From: Halopseudomonas bauzanensis
GTDB taxonomy: Bacteria; Pseudomonadota; Gammaproteobacteria; Pseudomonadales; Pseudomonadaceae
Direction of reading: 5' to 3'
Assembly (NCBI RefSeq): GCF_900114735.1
Contig: NZ_FOUA01000005.1
Span: 186,001 to 250,000 of the forward strand
Length of the DNA stretch: 64,000 nt
This document shows, piece after piece, positions 47,718 to 55,739 of this stretch. Numbering within the stretch: the first letter of the stretch is position 1; the number at the start of each line of letters is the position of its first letter. The translations under genes were made by a program, and so were the position numbers. The notes under the pieces were generated by a model. It saw only the letters and a list, made by a program, of their open reading frames with translations. It was not told the origin of the DNA and did not search any database.

Positions 47718-48560
47718 TCAGTGATCGAAATCACTCGCCGCATGCCGTTCCGGCACCTGCTCATCCAGCTCGCCCCAGGTGCGGTTGACCTGTCGGCCGC
47801 GCTGCACGGCAGCACGTTGACCAACCTCCTCGGCCCAGCGCAATACATGGGTATAGCTGTGCGCTTCGAGGAACTCCGCCGCCTCGTATACCTGGTTAGT
47901 GGCCACCCCGCCGTACCAGGGCCAGATTGCCATATCGGCGATGCTGTACTGCTCGCCGGCAACGTAGCGGTTATCCGCCAGCTGGCGATCGAGCACATCC
48001 AACTGCCGCTTGACCTCCATGGTGTAGCGGTTGATTGGATACTCGAACTTCTCCGGCGCATAGGCATAGAAATGACCGAAGCCGCCACCCAGAATGGGTG
48101 CGCTGCCCATCTGCCAGAACAGCCAGTTCAGGCATTCGGTGCGCCCGGCGATGTCCTGCGGGATGAAGTGGCCGAACTTTTCCGCCAGATACAGCAAAAT
48201 GGAGCCGGACTCGAACACCCGCAGCGGCGGATTGATGCTGGTATCCAGCAGCGCCGGGATCTTCGAGTTGGGGTTGATGCCCACAAAACCACTGCCGAAC
48301 TGATCGCCTTCACCGATGCGAATCAGCCATGCGTCATATTCGGCCTCGGCAATGCCCAGCGCGACCAGTTCCTCCAGCATGATAGTGACCTTGACCCCGT
48401 TGGGTGTGGCCAGGGAGTACAACTGCAGCGGGTGCTTGCCTCGGGGCAACTCACGCTCGTGGGTCGGGCCGGCGATAGGACGATTGATGTTGGCAAACTT
48501 GCCGCCATTATCCTTGTCCCAGGTCCAGACCCGGGGTGGTGTGTAGGTGTCGTTACTCAT
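47718..48560 (-). CDS. yghU: Glutathione S-transferase-like disulfide-bond oxidoreductase YghU
   Basis: Nu-class GST of 280 residues (start ATG at 48560, GGGAG nearby). Family features are 'YTPPRVWTWDKDNGGKFANINRPIAGPTHERELPRGKHPLQLYSLATPNGVKVTIMLEEL', 'FGSGFVGINPNSKIPALLD' and the substrate-domain 'YVAGEQYSIADMAIWPWYGG'. Members reduce disulfides and organic hydroperoxides with glutathione. It is monocistronic and cytoplasmic. Confidence 0.94.
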   Translation of the reverse strand: MSNDTYTPPRVWTWDKDNGGKFANINRPIAGPTHERELPRGKHPLQLYSLATPNGVKVTIMLEELVALGIAEAEYDAWLIRIGEGDQFGSGFVGINPNSKIPALLDTSINPPLRVFESGSILLYLAEKFGHFIPQDIAGRTECLNWLFWQMGSAPILGGGFGHFYAYAPEKFEYPINRYTMEVKRQLDVLDRQLADNRYVAGEQYSIADMAIWPWYGGVATNQVYEAAEFLEAHSYTHVLRWAEEVGQRAAVQRGRQVNRTWGELDEQVPERHAASDFDH

Positions 48561-48661
48561 TCTGTTCTCCCATGCTGATTCCAGCGGGACGCCCGCCGGA
48601 GAAGAATGACATGGGAGGATACTAGCCCCGGCGGGCGCCACTGGCCACCGCAGTCACCGAA

Positions 48662-48757
48662 TCAGGCGCTGCGGATTTCCCCGTCCTCCAGGAAGATTCG
48701 GCTGTTTCGTGGCCTGATCCAGGCATCGCCACCCTGCACCAGACCCAGCTCACCCAT
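48662..48757 (-). CDS. Possible 31-residue ORF directly after the GDT1-type gene
   Basis: A 31-codon frame opens at ATG 48757, five bases past the GDT1-type stop, and reads 'MGELGLVQGGDAWIRPRNSR' then 'IFLEDGEIRSA'. The composition looks coding, but no family is recognised and no clear ribosome site is seen. It may be a remnant of a gene or a chance frame. Confidence 0.3.
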   Translation of the reverse strand: MGELGLVQGGDAWIRPRNSRIFLEDGEIRSA

Positions 48758-48762
48758 GGTGC

Positions 48763-49329
48763 CTACCCCAGCGCCATCCAGCCTGCGTACACGCCCAGCA
48801 GCAGGAAGATCACTGCGGTAATCCCCCGAATCAACCCCAACGGCAGCTTGCCCGCCGCCGCATTGCCAAGAAATACCACCGGCACGTTAGCCAACATCAT
48901 CCCCAGCGTGGTACCCAGCACCACCCACAGATAGGCATCGAATTGCGCAGCCAGTACCACGGTTGCCACCTGGGTCTTGTCGCCCATCTCGGCCAGAAAG
49001 AAGGCCACCAGCGCTGCCATGAAGGCGCCGTAACGGCTGATCGGCGGGGTGTCGTCCTCATCCAGCTTGTCCGGCACCAGGGTCCAGGCCGCCACGGCCA
49101 GAAAGCTGATAGCCAGCAAGGTGTACAGCCAGGTATCGCTGAGCAGGTCGGCAACCAGTTGCCCCACCGCACCGGCCAAGGCGTGATTGGCCACGGTGGC
49201 CAGTAGTATTCCCCAGATGATCGGCCAGGGCCGACGGAAACGTGCTGCCAGCAATAACGCCAGCAACTGGGTCTTGTCGCCGATCTCTGCCAGCGTGACT
49301 ACCCCGGTTGAAACGAAAAAAGCTTCCAC
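48763..49329 (-). CDS. TMEM165/GDT1-family Mn2+/Ca2+ transporter
   Basis: Membrane transporter of 188 residues with six helices in two repeats, each with the UPF0016/GDT1 signature: 'EIGDKTQ' (15-21) and 'EMGDKTQ' (about 112-118). Members export Mn2+ from bacteria. The start is GTG at 49329 ('MEAFFVSTGVVTLAEIGDKTQ'), because the riboswitch leader ends just upstream and the extra in-frame codons belong to the leader. The yybP-ykoY riboswitch in front supports Mn2+ regulation. Confidence 0.92.
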   Translation of the reverse strand: MEAFFVSTGVVTLAEIGDKTQLLALLLAARFRRPWPIIWGILLATVANHALAGAVGQLVADLLSDTWLYTLLAISFLAVAAWTLVPDKLDEDDTPPISRYGAFMAALVAFFLAEMGDKTQVATVVLAAQFDAYLWVVLGTTLGMMLANVPVVFLGNAAAGKLPLGLIRGITAVIFLLLGVYAGWMALG

Positions 49330-49339
49330 GGATGTTCCA

Positions 49340-49400
49340 CAAGAGGGCGGGTCGACCATTCCAATGACATACGAACACCCCCGCCCTCGGCTGGTGTTCC
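49340..49400 (-). promoter_or_regulatory. Expression platform with two alternative helices, downstream of the Mn2+ riboswitch
   Basis: On the minus-strand RNA two helices compete. Helix A pairs the segment at 49393-49406 (in the RNA, GACATAGGAACACC) with 49366-49379 (GGTGTTCGTATGTC). Helix B pairs 49380-49388 (GAGGGCGGG) with 49343-49351 (CCCGCCCTC). The first strand of helix B lies inside the loop of helix A and the 3' strand of helix B lies beyond it, so they cannot form together in a simple nested fold. Helix B ends 13 bases before the GTG, close to its ribosome site. Confidence 0.6.
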
Positions 49401-49403
49401 TAT

Positions 49404-49540
49404 GTCAAAGGTCTCGTCAGACCCAGTCACCCAAGGTGACGGCGGGTCGCAAACGCCACGGCCTGCGGGCCGAATATGTTGACGTTTGCCGTGGAAGAAA
49501 CTTCAGAAAGAAATCTCTTCCGGAGAGACTACTCCCCTAA
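49404..49540 (-). promoter_or_regulatory. yybP-ykoY (Mn2+-sensing) riboswitch aptamer
   Basis: The minus-strand leader of the GDT1-type gene begins with the family hallmark GGGGAGTAG (revcomp at 49531-49539). It contains GTCAACATATTCGG, then GGCGTTTGCGACCC, a TCACCTTGGGTGA hairpin, and ends with GACCTTTGAC (49404-49413). These blocks in this order match the yybP-ykoY class, which binds Mn2+ and usually switches on Mn2+ exporters (MntP, GDT1-type). Confidence 0.88.
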
Positions 49541-49575
49541 GACGGCGGCCACTGTAGCAAGGCCCGCCGGTTGAA

Positions 49576-50595
49576 TCAACCCGGCGCGATCGCCGAATAC
49601 ACCTTGAACCGATTGTTCTCGCGCAGCACCCGACAGGGTCCGATGTGCTCCTCGATCAGCGGCGGATATCGCAGAAACCCATTGGCAACGATGCGCAGCT
49701 CACCACCGGGCAGCAGGTTGCGGGTGACTTCATTGAAAAATGCCTCGGCGATGCTGGTGTCATGGCGGATGCCGGTATGAAATGGCGGGTTGCTGACCAC
49801 CGCGGCAAAGCGGCCATGCACGTCACTCAGGCCATCGGAAGGATAGACCTGCGCTTGCACTCCATTGACCAGCAGGGTCTGCTCGGCACAGTACAGCGCC
49901 ATGGCATCGACATCCACCAGCTCAAAGCGGGTGTCCGGATTACGCCGGGCCAACACCGTGGCCAGCACCCCGGCACCACAACCGAAGTCCAGCACTTTGC
50001 CCGGCGGCAGCGGCGCCAGTTCCTCCAGCAGCAATTGACTGCCTTCATCCAGCCGGCCATGACTGAAAACCCCGGGCAGACTGACCAGTTCAACGGTCTG
50101 GTCAGGAAAGGTCAAGGCAATGGAGCGCTGCCAGTCTTCCAGGCGAAATGGCGCGGGCTGATCCTGGACGATGCAGCGCCACAGTTGGCAATGCCGGGCG
50201 GAATCCAGCTTCTCGATTGCAGCACCATGTGCCGTCAATAGCTTTTCCGCCCGGGTAATGCCGCCCTTCTTCTCCCCCACCAGATACAGCGGGCAACCGG
50301 CCCGCAGCAGCGGCGCTATCTGCGCCAAGGCGAACTCGGCGCGCTCGATGGCTTTGGGCATCACCAGAATCGCCCCCTCCAGCCCGTCGACCTGTGGGCA
50401 GAGATGGGAGAAACTCAGATGCGTCTCATCCAGTCCGGCACTGAGGCCCTGCTGCACGAAATAGTCCCAGGTCCAGACATGCCAATCAGCCGGCACCTGT
50501 CGAGTCAGCCCATCTACAGGTGGGTTGACCAGCAGCAGGCGCTGGCCGGCAAACAGCTCGGCGCTGCGTTCAAGTATCTGGCTGGTGTTATCCAT
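49576..50595 (-). CDS. rsmC: 16S rRNA (guanine-1207-N2)-methyltransferase RsmC
   Basis: Two-domain methyltransferase of 339 residues. The N-terminal half is a degenerate MTase copy. The C-terminal catalytic half has 'GKVLDFGCGAGVLATVLARRNP' and the N2-guanine signature 'VVSNPPFHTG'. The ATG at 50595 was chosen; the 11 extra in-frame codons upstream add no homology. The gene precedes, in the direction of transcription, the riboswitch/GDT1 unit but is probably separate. Confidence 0.94.
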   Translation of the reverse strand: MDNTSQILERSAELFAGQRLLLVNPPVDGLTRQVPADWHVWTWDYFVQQGLSAGLDETHLSFSHLCPQVDGLEGAILVMPKAIERAEFALAQIAPLLRAGCPLYLVGEKKGGITRAEKLLTAHGAAIEKLDSARHCQLWRCIVQDQPAPFRLEDWQRSIALTFPDQTVELVSLPGVFSHGRLDEGSQLLLEELAPLPPGKVLDFGCGAGVLATVLARRNPDTRFELVDVDAMALYCAEQTLLVNGVQAQVYPSDGLSDVHGRFAAVVSNPPFHTGIRHDTSIAEAFFNEVTRNLLPGGELRIVANGFLRYPPLIEEHIGPCRVLRENNRFKVYSAIAPG

Positions 50596-50673
50596 GGCTG
50601 TGCTCCGAAGGTGAACCGGGCCGGGCATTGTACGCGGGGGCAGCAGGAGCTTAAAGATGGATTGCCCCGAACC

Positions 50674-53217
50674 TCAGCCTTTCCTTGGCTTGGCCCGCGT
50701 CGTCGGCTCGGCCTGCGATGGGTCATCCGGCCAGTAATGCTTGGGATAGCGCCCTTTCATGTCCTTCTTCACCTCGGCATAACTGCCACTCCAGAACCCG
50801 GCCAGGTCCTGGGTCACCTGCACCGGTCGACGCGCCGGGGAAAGCAGGTGCAACTTCAATGCTACCCGGCCCTGGGCGATACGTGGCGTTTCGCGGCTGC
50901 CGAACATCTCCTGCAGACGCACCGCCAGTACCGGCGGTTGCTCGCTGTAGTCGATACGGATACGTGACCCGGTGGGCACCGTCCAGTGCGTGGGCGCCAA
51001 CTCGTCGAGCTGTGACGGCAGCGGCCAGGGCAACAGGCCAGTGAGGATGGCTGGCAGATCCAGGTTGGCGAAGTGCGCGAGCCGGGTGACCCGGTCCAGC
51101 CAGGGGGCAAGCCAGTCTTCCAGGCCATCGAGTAAGGCCTGGTCGGAGACGTCCGGCCAGCGGCTATCAATGTCCTGCTGCTCATCCAGCTGGCGCAGCA
51201 GCAGGATACGCGCCTGCCACTGGCGCAGCGCCGGCGTCCAGGGCAACAGGCTCAGCCCCTGCTTGCGCACTACATTGCACAGGGCCCGGCTGCGCTGGGC
51301 CGGGTCAATGTCCGCCAACGGCTCGCGGTGCAGCACCAGGGTACCGATGCGCTGCTGGCGCTCGGCGATCAGGGTTTCGCTGCGCGGGTCCCATTCCAGA
51401 GTCTGCTCGATCTGCAGCATCTCCGGCAGGTAGTGCTCCAGCCACTCCGGGTCCAGCGCCGCAGCGAGAAATATCCGCGCATTGCGCTGGCTGGCATGGC
51501 CGCCGAGACTGGCAATCACCAGCCAGGGCTGCTGTTGCAGACTGTCGACCTGGGCGAAGGCGGCGGCGCGGCCATTGGCCAATCGGTAGTCCGCGCCCTG
51601 CTCGCCACGGCGCTGGGCAATGCGGTCCGGGTAGGCCAGCGCCAGCAACAGGCCGGCCCAGCGCTCGCTGTCCGGCTCCGGCACGGGTTGCGCAACATCG
51701 ATGCGCTCGATCAATCGCTGCCACTGCCCGGCCAGCTGGCGCGCCCGCTGCAGCGCACCGCGATCCAGGGCCGGCTCGCCAGCGGGGTGGTCGAATGCTG
51801 CCAGCCGGCGGGCGATATCCGCGTCCTCCACGCCGCGCAACAGGTCCCGCTCGCCGAGAATCGCGGCCAGCCGGCAGGCTTGACGCCCCAGCCCCAACTG
51901 CTGCCCCCGCAGCAGCATGTGCGCCAGCCGCGGATGCATCGGCAACGCTGTCAGCGCCGCGCCGTGGTCGGTCAGCTGCCAGCCCCGCTCAGTCCGTGCC
52001 AGGGCTCCCAACTGGATCAGCAGATCCCGCCCCTGCTGCAGCGCCGCTCCCGGCGGCAAGTCGAGCCAGCGCAGCTCCGCCGGGTCATCTATACCCCATT
52101 GCGCCAGTTGCAGGGCCAGGGGCGCGAGATCCGCTTGCAGTATCTCCGCCTGACCCTGGGCAGCCAGCTGCTCCTGCTGGCCAGCCGACCACAGGCGATA
52201 ACACACGCCCGGCTCGGTACGCCCGGCACGACCTGCACGCTGGGTAGTGGCCGCCTTGGATATGCGGCGTGTGTGCAACCGGGTCATTCCTGACACCGGG
52301 TCGAAGGCCGGCTCGCGGTGCAACCCCGAGTCGATGACTACCCGCACGCCGTCGATGGTCAGACTGGTCTCGGCAATCGGTGTAGCCAACACCACCTTGC
52401 GCCGCCCGGCCGGTGCCGGGCTGATAGCCTGACGCTGCGCGGCGAAGTCCAGGTCGCCATACAGGGGGGCGATATCCACGTCAGGATAACTGTCCACCGC
52501 ATGTTCCAGCCGCCGCTGCAATCGGCGGATCTCTGCTGTTCCGGGTAGAAACACCAGCAGACTGCCGGACTCGGTGGCCAGCGCCTGCAGGATCGCCTGC
52601 TCAAGCAACGGCTCCAGCGGCTGGCCCGGCGTGGCGGCGGTGCCATAATGCACCTGCACCGGATACTGACGCCCCTCACTGCTCACCAAGGGCGCGTTGT
52701 CCAGCAGACGGCTGACCGCCGCGGCGTCCAGCGTGGCAGACATGACCAGTAGTTTCAGTGGGTTGGCGTCGTCGCGCAGATACTGCTGGGTCTGCAAGCA
52801 GAGCGCCAATCCCAGATCGGCGTCCAGGCTGCGCTCATGGAATTCATCGAAGATGACCAGGCCAATGCCCGGCAGCTCGGGGTCGGCCTGTAGCAGGCGC
52901 TGCAGAATGCCTTCGGTTACCACCTCGATGCGAGTCGCGGCGCTGACCCGGGTCTCCAGGCGAATACGATAACCGACCGTCTGGCCCACCGGCTCACCAA
53001 GCATCTGCGCCAGGCGCTCGGCAGCCGCCCGGGCCGCCAGCCGCCGCGGCTCCAGCAGGATGATCTTCTGCCCGGCCAGCCATTCACTGCGCAGCAGCAC
53101 CAGCGGCACCAGGGTAGTCTTGCCGGCGCCAGGCGGCGCCTGCAGCACCACCGCCGGCGAGCGGGCCAGTTGCTGGTCCAGCTCGGCCAGCACCGTTTGT
53201 ACAGGAAGATCAGACAT
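50674..53217 (-). CDS. hrpB: ATP-dependent RNA helicase HrpB
   Basis: DEAH-type helicase of 847 residues. Visible motifs are I 'PPGAGKTT' (about 27-34), II 'DEFH', III 'SATL', and VI 'QRAGRAGR'. The N-terminal helicase core is followed by the HrpB-specific C-terminal domain ('RYPKHYWPDDPSQAEPT' near the end). Its exact role in RNA metabolism is still poorly known. It is divergent from the small lipoprotein gene, with 112 bases between. Confidence 0.95.
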   Translation of the reverse strand: MSDLPVQTVLAELDQQLARSPAVVLQAPPGAGKTTLVPLVLLRSEWLAGQKIILLEPRRLAARAAAERLAQMLGEPVGQTVGYRIRLETRVSAATRIEVVTEGILQRLLQADPELPGIGLVIFDEFHERSLDADLGLALCLQTQQYLRDDANPLKLLVMSATLDAAAVSRLLDNAPLVSSEGRQYPVQVHYGTAATPGQPLEPLLEQAILQALATESGSLLVFLPGTAEIRRLQRRLEHAVDSYPDVDIAPLYGDLDFAAQRQAISPAPAGRRKVVLATPIAETSLTIDGVRVVIDSGLHREPAFDPVSGMTRLHTRRISKAATTQRAGRAGRTEPGVCYRLWSAGQQEQLAAQGQAEILQADLAPLALQLAQWGIDDPAELRWLDLPPGAALQQGRDLLIQLGALARTERGWQLTDHGAALTALPMHPRLAHMLLRGQQLGLGRQACRLAAILGERDLLRGVEDADIARRLAAFDHPAGEPALDRGALQRARQLAGQWQRLIERIDVAQPVPEPDSERWAGLLLALAYPDRIAQRRGEQGADYRLANGRAAAFAQVDSLQQQPWLVIASLGGHASQRNARIFLAAALDPEWLEHYLPEMLQIEQTLEWDPRSETLIAERQQRIGTLVLHREPLADIDPAQRSRALCNVVRKQGLSLLPWTPALRQWQARILLLRQLDEQQDIDSRWPDVSDQALLDGLEDWLAPWLDRVTRLAHFANLDLPAILTGLLPWPLPSQLDELAPTHWTVPTGSRIRIDYSEQPPVLAVRLQEMFGSRETPRIAQGRVALKLHLLSPARRPVQVTQDLAGFWSGSYAEVKKDMKGRYPKHYWPDDPSQAEPTTRAKPRKG

Positions 53218-53329
53218 GCACGGGATATCCGGTCAAAGGGGGCATTATAACCGCCCGCGACTTCAAGCCGTCACGGCACCAGCGTATAGTATGCAGGGTC
53301 TGGATACGTTGCCTACCCCGAGGAATATC

Positions 53330-53740
53330 ATGCGCCTGAAAGCTCTGGCCAGCGTTCTGCTGACCACCACTCTGGTTTCCCAATTGACCGCCTGCGGCAG
53401 CATCTTCTACCCCGAACGCCGCGGTCAGATCAGCGGTGAGATCGACCCCGGCGTGGCGATTCTCAACGGTATCGGCCTGCTATTCTATGTCATCCCCGGG
53501 CTGGTGGCCTTCGCTGTGGATTTCGCCACAGGCGCCATCTATTTCCCCGATGAACGCTACACCCTGGCACCCGAACGCCTGCAGGAAGCTGTCGATGCCC
53601 AGGGCCAAGTCGACCCGCTTAAACTCGAAGCCATTCTGCAACAGGATCTGGGTCTGCAGCTGCCCATGCAGCATGCTCGGCTGCTGAACAGCCCGAACGG
53701 CGCACACTTGGCCCTGCTCGGGCTGCCGGCCCGCACCTGA
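53330..53740 (+). CDS. Small lipoprotein with hydrophobic hairpin, unknown
   Basis: Product of 136 residues with lipobox 'SQLTACGS'. A conserved-looking hydrophobic hairpin follows ('GVAILNGIGLLFYVIPGLVAFAVDFATGAIYFP'), then a soluble tail. Pseudomonas relatives exist next to hrpB but no function is known to me. The stop codon overlaps the fieF start (TGATG), so the two genes are coupled. Confidence 0.7.
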   Translation: MRLKALASVLLTTTLVSQLTACGSIFYPERRGQISGEIDPGVAILNGIGLLFYVIPGLVAFAVDFATGAIYFPDERYTLAPERLQEAVDAQGQVDPLKLEAILQQDLGLQLPMQHARLLNSPNGAHLALLGLPART

Positions 53741-54660
53741 TGGAGATATCCGCCCAGCAGCTGAGCACGCGCAATGCCCGCCTGCTACGGCTGGCCACCT
53801 ACGCTTCGGTAATGGTCGCGATCCTGTTGATCACACTCAAGGCCGTCGTCTGGTTCATGTCCGGCTCGGTAAGCCTGCTGGCTTCGCTGATCGACTCGTT
53901 GATGGATGCCGGCGCGTCGCTGATCAATCTGGTCGCGGTCGCCTACGCGCTGACCCCGGCGGATAAGGGCCACCGTTTCGGCCATGGCAAGGCCGAGGCG
54001 CTGGCCGGTCTGGCGCAATCGGTGTTCATTGCCATCTCGGCTATCGTGGTGTTGCAACAGGGTATCGATCATCTGCTCAACCCCAGGCCGCTGGAAGCAG
54101 CCTGGTTCGGGGTGGCGGTAATGCTGATCTCGATCATCGCGACCTTGTTGCTACTGGCTTTTCAGCGCCATGTGATTCAACACACCGGCTCAACCGCGAT
54201 CCGTGCCGATGCCCTGCATTACCGCTCCGATCTGTTGATGAACGCCAGCATTATCATCGCGCTGATCCTGGCCTATTACGGCGTACCTGGAGCGGATGCG
54301 GTGTTCGGTATCGGCATCGCCCTGCTGATCGCTTTCAGCGCCCTGCAGATTGGCCGCGACGCGGTGCAGATCCTGATGGATCACGAATTGCCCGATGCGG
54401 TGCGCAAGGAAGCCATGGCGCTGGCTCGTAGCGTGCCCGGCGTGATCGACGTGCATGATCTGCGCACCCGCGAGTCCGGCCAGCAGTGGTTCATGCAGTT
54501 GCACCTGGAGTTGCCCGGCGACCTGTCGCTGACCGATGCCCATGAGCTGGGCGAACAGGTCCGTCACACGATCATCCGGCGCTTTCCCCAGGCGGATGTG
54601 CTGGTACACAAGGACCCGGTCCACCCCCAGCCGTCCGCACAAACGCAAACGGCCGACTGA
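53740..54660 (+). CDS. fieF: Cation diffusion facilitator FieF
   Basis: Inner-membrane divalent-metal/H+ antiporter of 306 residues with six helices and a C-terminal ferredoxin-like domain. The transport tetrad is present: D52/D56 in 'LIDSLMDAG' and H160/D164 in 'ALHYRSDLL'. 'GHGKAEALAGL' follows helix II. FieF exports Fe2+ and Zn2+. It starts on the stop codon of the lipoprotein gene and ends in a long hairpin that contains its own stop codon. Confidence 0.94.
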   Translation: MEISAQQLSTRNARLLRLATYASVMVAILLITLKAVVWFMSGSVSLLASLIDSLMDAGASLINLVAVAYALTPADKGHRFGHGKAEALAGLAQSVFIAISAIVVLQQGIDHLLNPRPLEAAWFGVAVMLISIIATLLLLAFQRHVIQHTGSTAIRADALHYRSDLLMNASIIIALILAYYGVPGADAVFGIGIALLIAFSALQIGRDAVQILMDHELPDAVRKEAMALARSVPGVIDVHDLRTRESGQQWFMQLHLELPGDLSLTDAHELGEQVRHTIIRRFPQADVLVHKDPVHPQPSAQTQTAD

Positions 54661-54674
54661 GTCGGCCGTTTGCG
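54644..54674. terminator. 14-bp perfect hairpin with the fieF stop codon in its loop
   Basis: Arms 54644-54657 and 54661-54674 are perfect complements (CGCAAACGGCCGAC / GTCGGCCGTTTGCG). The three-base loop is TGA, the fieF stop codon. No T-tract follows on the plus strand; on the minus strand GTTTGTGC follows. It is the likely end of fieF mRNA, or the terminator of a minus-strand RNA. Confidence 0.7.
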
Positions 54675-54679
54675 CTGGG

Positions 54680-54860
54680 TCCGTTGAGGTATCCGGGTTG
54701 GATACTGCCTGTCCTCCGTGCCTTGTGGGCTGGGGTGGCCGGGTGACGAATCGATCCGGTAGAACCTTCCGTCTCAGGGCTGCTCGAGTGGAGCACCTGT
54801 TTGGACTCGCCGGCCAAGGCTTGAAACTTGTGATTATGGTAACGCGCAGGCAGCACCATT
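54680..54860 (-). ncRNA. Possible small RNA, ending at the fieF hairpin
   Basis: About 180 bases of non-coding DNA with several short hairpins, for example GTATCC...GGATAC (54689-54705 region) and GCTC-GAGTG-GAGC (54782-54794). On the minus strand it has a TACCATAAT-like -10 element near 54834-54842 and runs into the strong hairpin at 54644-54674. No Rfam family is recognised. Low confidence. Confidence 0.22.
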
Positions 54861-54892
54861 TCTTGTCTTTTATTGCCCATCAAGCGGTCAAT

Positions 54893-54902
54893 TGCGCAAT
54901 AA
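54893..54902. promoter_or_regulatory. Palindrome ATTGCGCAAT upstream of the Lrp-type gene
   Basis: Perfect 10-base palindrome in an A/T-rich stretch about 46 bases before the Lrp-type start codon. Lrp-family regulators often bind short palindromes in their own promoters, so autoregulation is possible. Confidence 0.35.
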
Positions 54903-54947
54903 TATCGCGACCAACTCAATATTCCTGCAACTACACGAGGTGGACGC

Positions 54948-55436
54948 ATGAATGAATACACTCTGGACCGATATGATCTGAAAATTCTGGCCGCATTGCA
55001 GCAGGACGCCCGTATCAGCAATCAGGAACTGGCCGAGCGCATCGGCCTGTCGCCTTCACCCTGTTCACGACGGGTAAAACAGCTGGAAGAAAGCGGCTAT
55101 ATCACCCGGCAGGTGGCATTGCTCAACCCGCAGAAGCTGGGGCTGACCCTCACCGCCTTCGTGATGATCGGCATGGACCGCCATACCCCGGATCGCTTTG
55201 CCGGTTTCGAGGACACCATCCGCCAATGCCCCGAGGTGTTGAACTGCAGCCTGGTTACCGGCATGGAAGCGGATTACCAGTTGCGGGTGGTGGTGCCCGA
55301 TATGGACCATTATCAGCAGTTTCTGCTGGGTACACTCACCCGCATCGAGGGAGTGTCCAGCGTGCGCTCCAGCTTTGTACTGAACCAGGTGGTCTCGAGT
55401 ACGGAATTGCCGCTCAACCACCTGGTCACAAAATAG
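54948..55436 (+). CDS. Lrp/AsnC-family transcriptional regulator
   Basis: Regulator of 162 residues. The N-terminal winged-helix domain ('LDRYDLKILAALQQDARISNQELAERIGLSPSPCSRRVKQLEESGYI') is followed by the RAM/AsnC ligand domain ('PEVLNCSLVTGMEADYQLRVVVPDMDHYQQFLLGTLTRIEGVSSVRSSFVLNQV'). It probably responds to an amino acid. GAGGTGG lies before the ATG. It sits ahead of DUF2788 and AidB-type genes that it might regulate. Confidence 0.93.
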   Translation: MNEYTLDRYDLKILAALQQDARISNQELAERIGLSPSPCSRRVKQLEESGYITRQVALLNPQKLGLTLTAFVMIGMDRHTPDRFAGFEDTIRQCPEVLNCSLVTGMEADYQLRVVVPDMDHYQQFLLGTLTRIEGVSSVRSSFVLNQVVSSTELPLNHLVTK

Positions 55437-55465
55437 ACAGCCCTTTTTCCTGACAGGAGACCATT

Positions 55466-55666
55466 GTGTCCTACGAAGAATTCGAAGCCCTTGCCCTGCC
55501 CTTGTCCATCTTTGCCCTGGTAGCCTTCATGGGATTCATTGTCTGGGATCTGGCAAAGAAGTCCAAGGCTGGCCGCTACGGCACCATGGTGTTGTTCTTC
55601 GCCCTGGGCCTGGGCGTGCTGGGCTTCGTGATCAAGGCCGTGATTCTTGGTAGTGTGGATGGCTGA
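55466..55666 (+). CDS. DUF2788 family small membrane protein
   Basis: Membrane protein of 66 residues with two helices: 'LALPLSIFALVAFMGFIVWDLAKKSKAGRYG' and 'TMVLFFALGLGVLGFVIKAVI'. The central 'AKKSKAGRYGT' loop matches DUF2788. The start is GTG, with AGGAG seven bases upstream. Function unknown. Confidence 0.86.
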   Translation: MSYEEFEALALPLSIFALVAFMGFIVWDLAKKSKAGRYGTMVLFFALGLGVLGFVIKAVILGSVDG

Positions 55667-55739
55667 CGAGCACCCGAAGCACGACGCCAGGCTTTTCGGG
55701 TCCCGCCGACTATAAAAACAAGCATCGGAGTACCGCACC

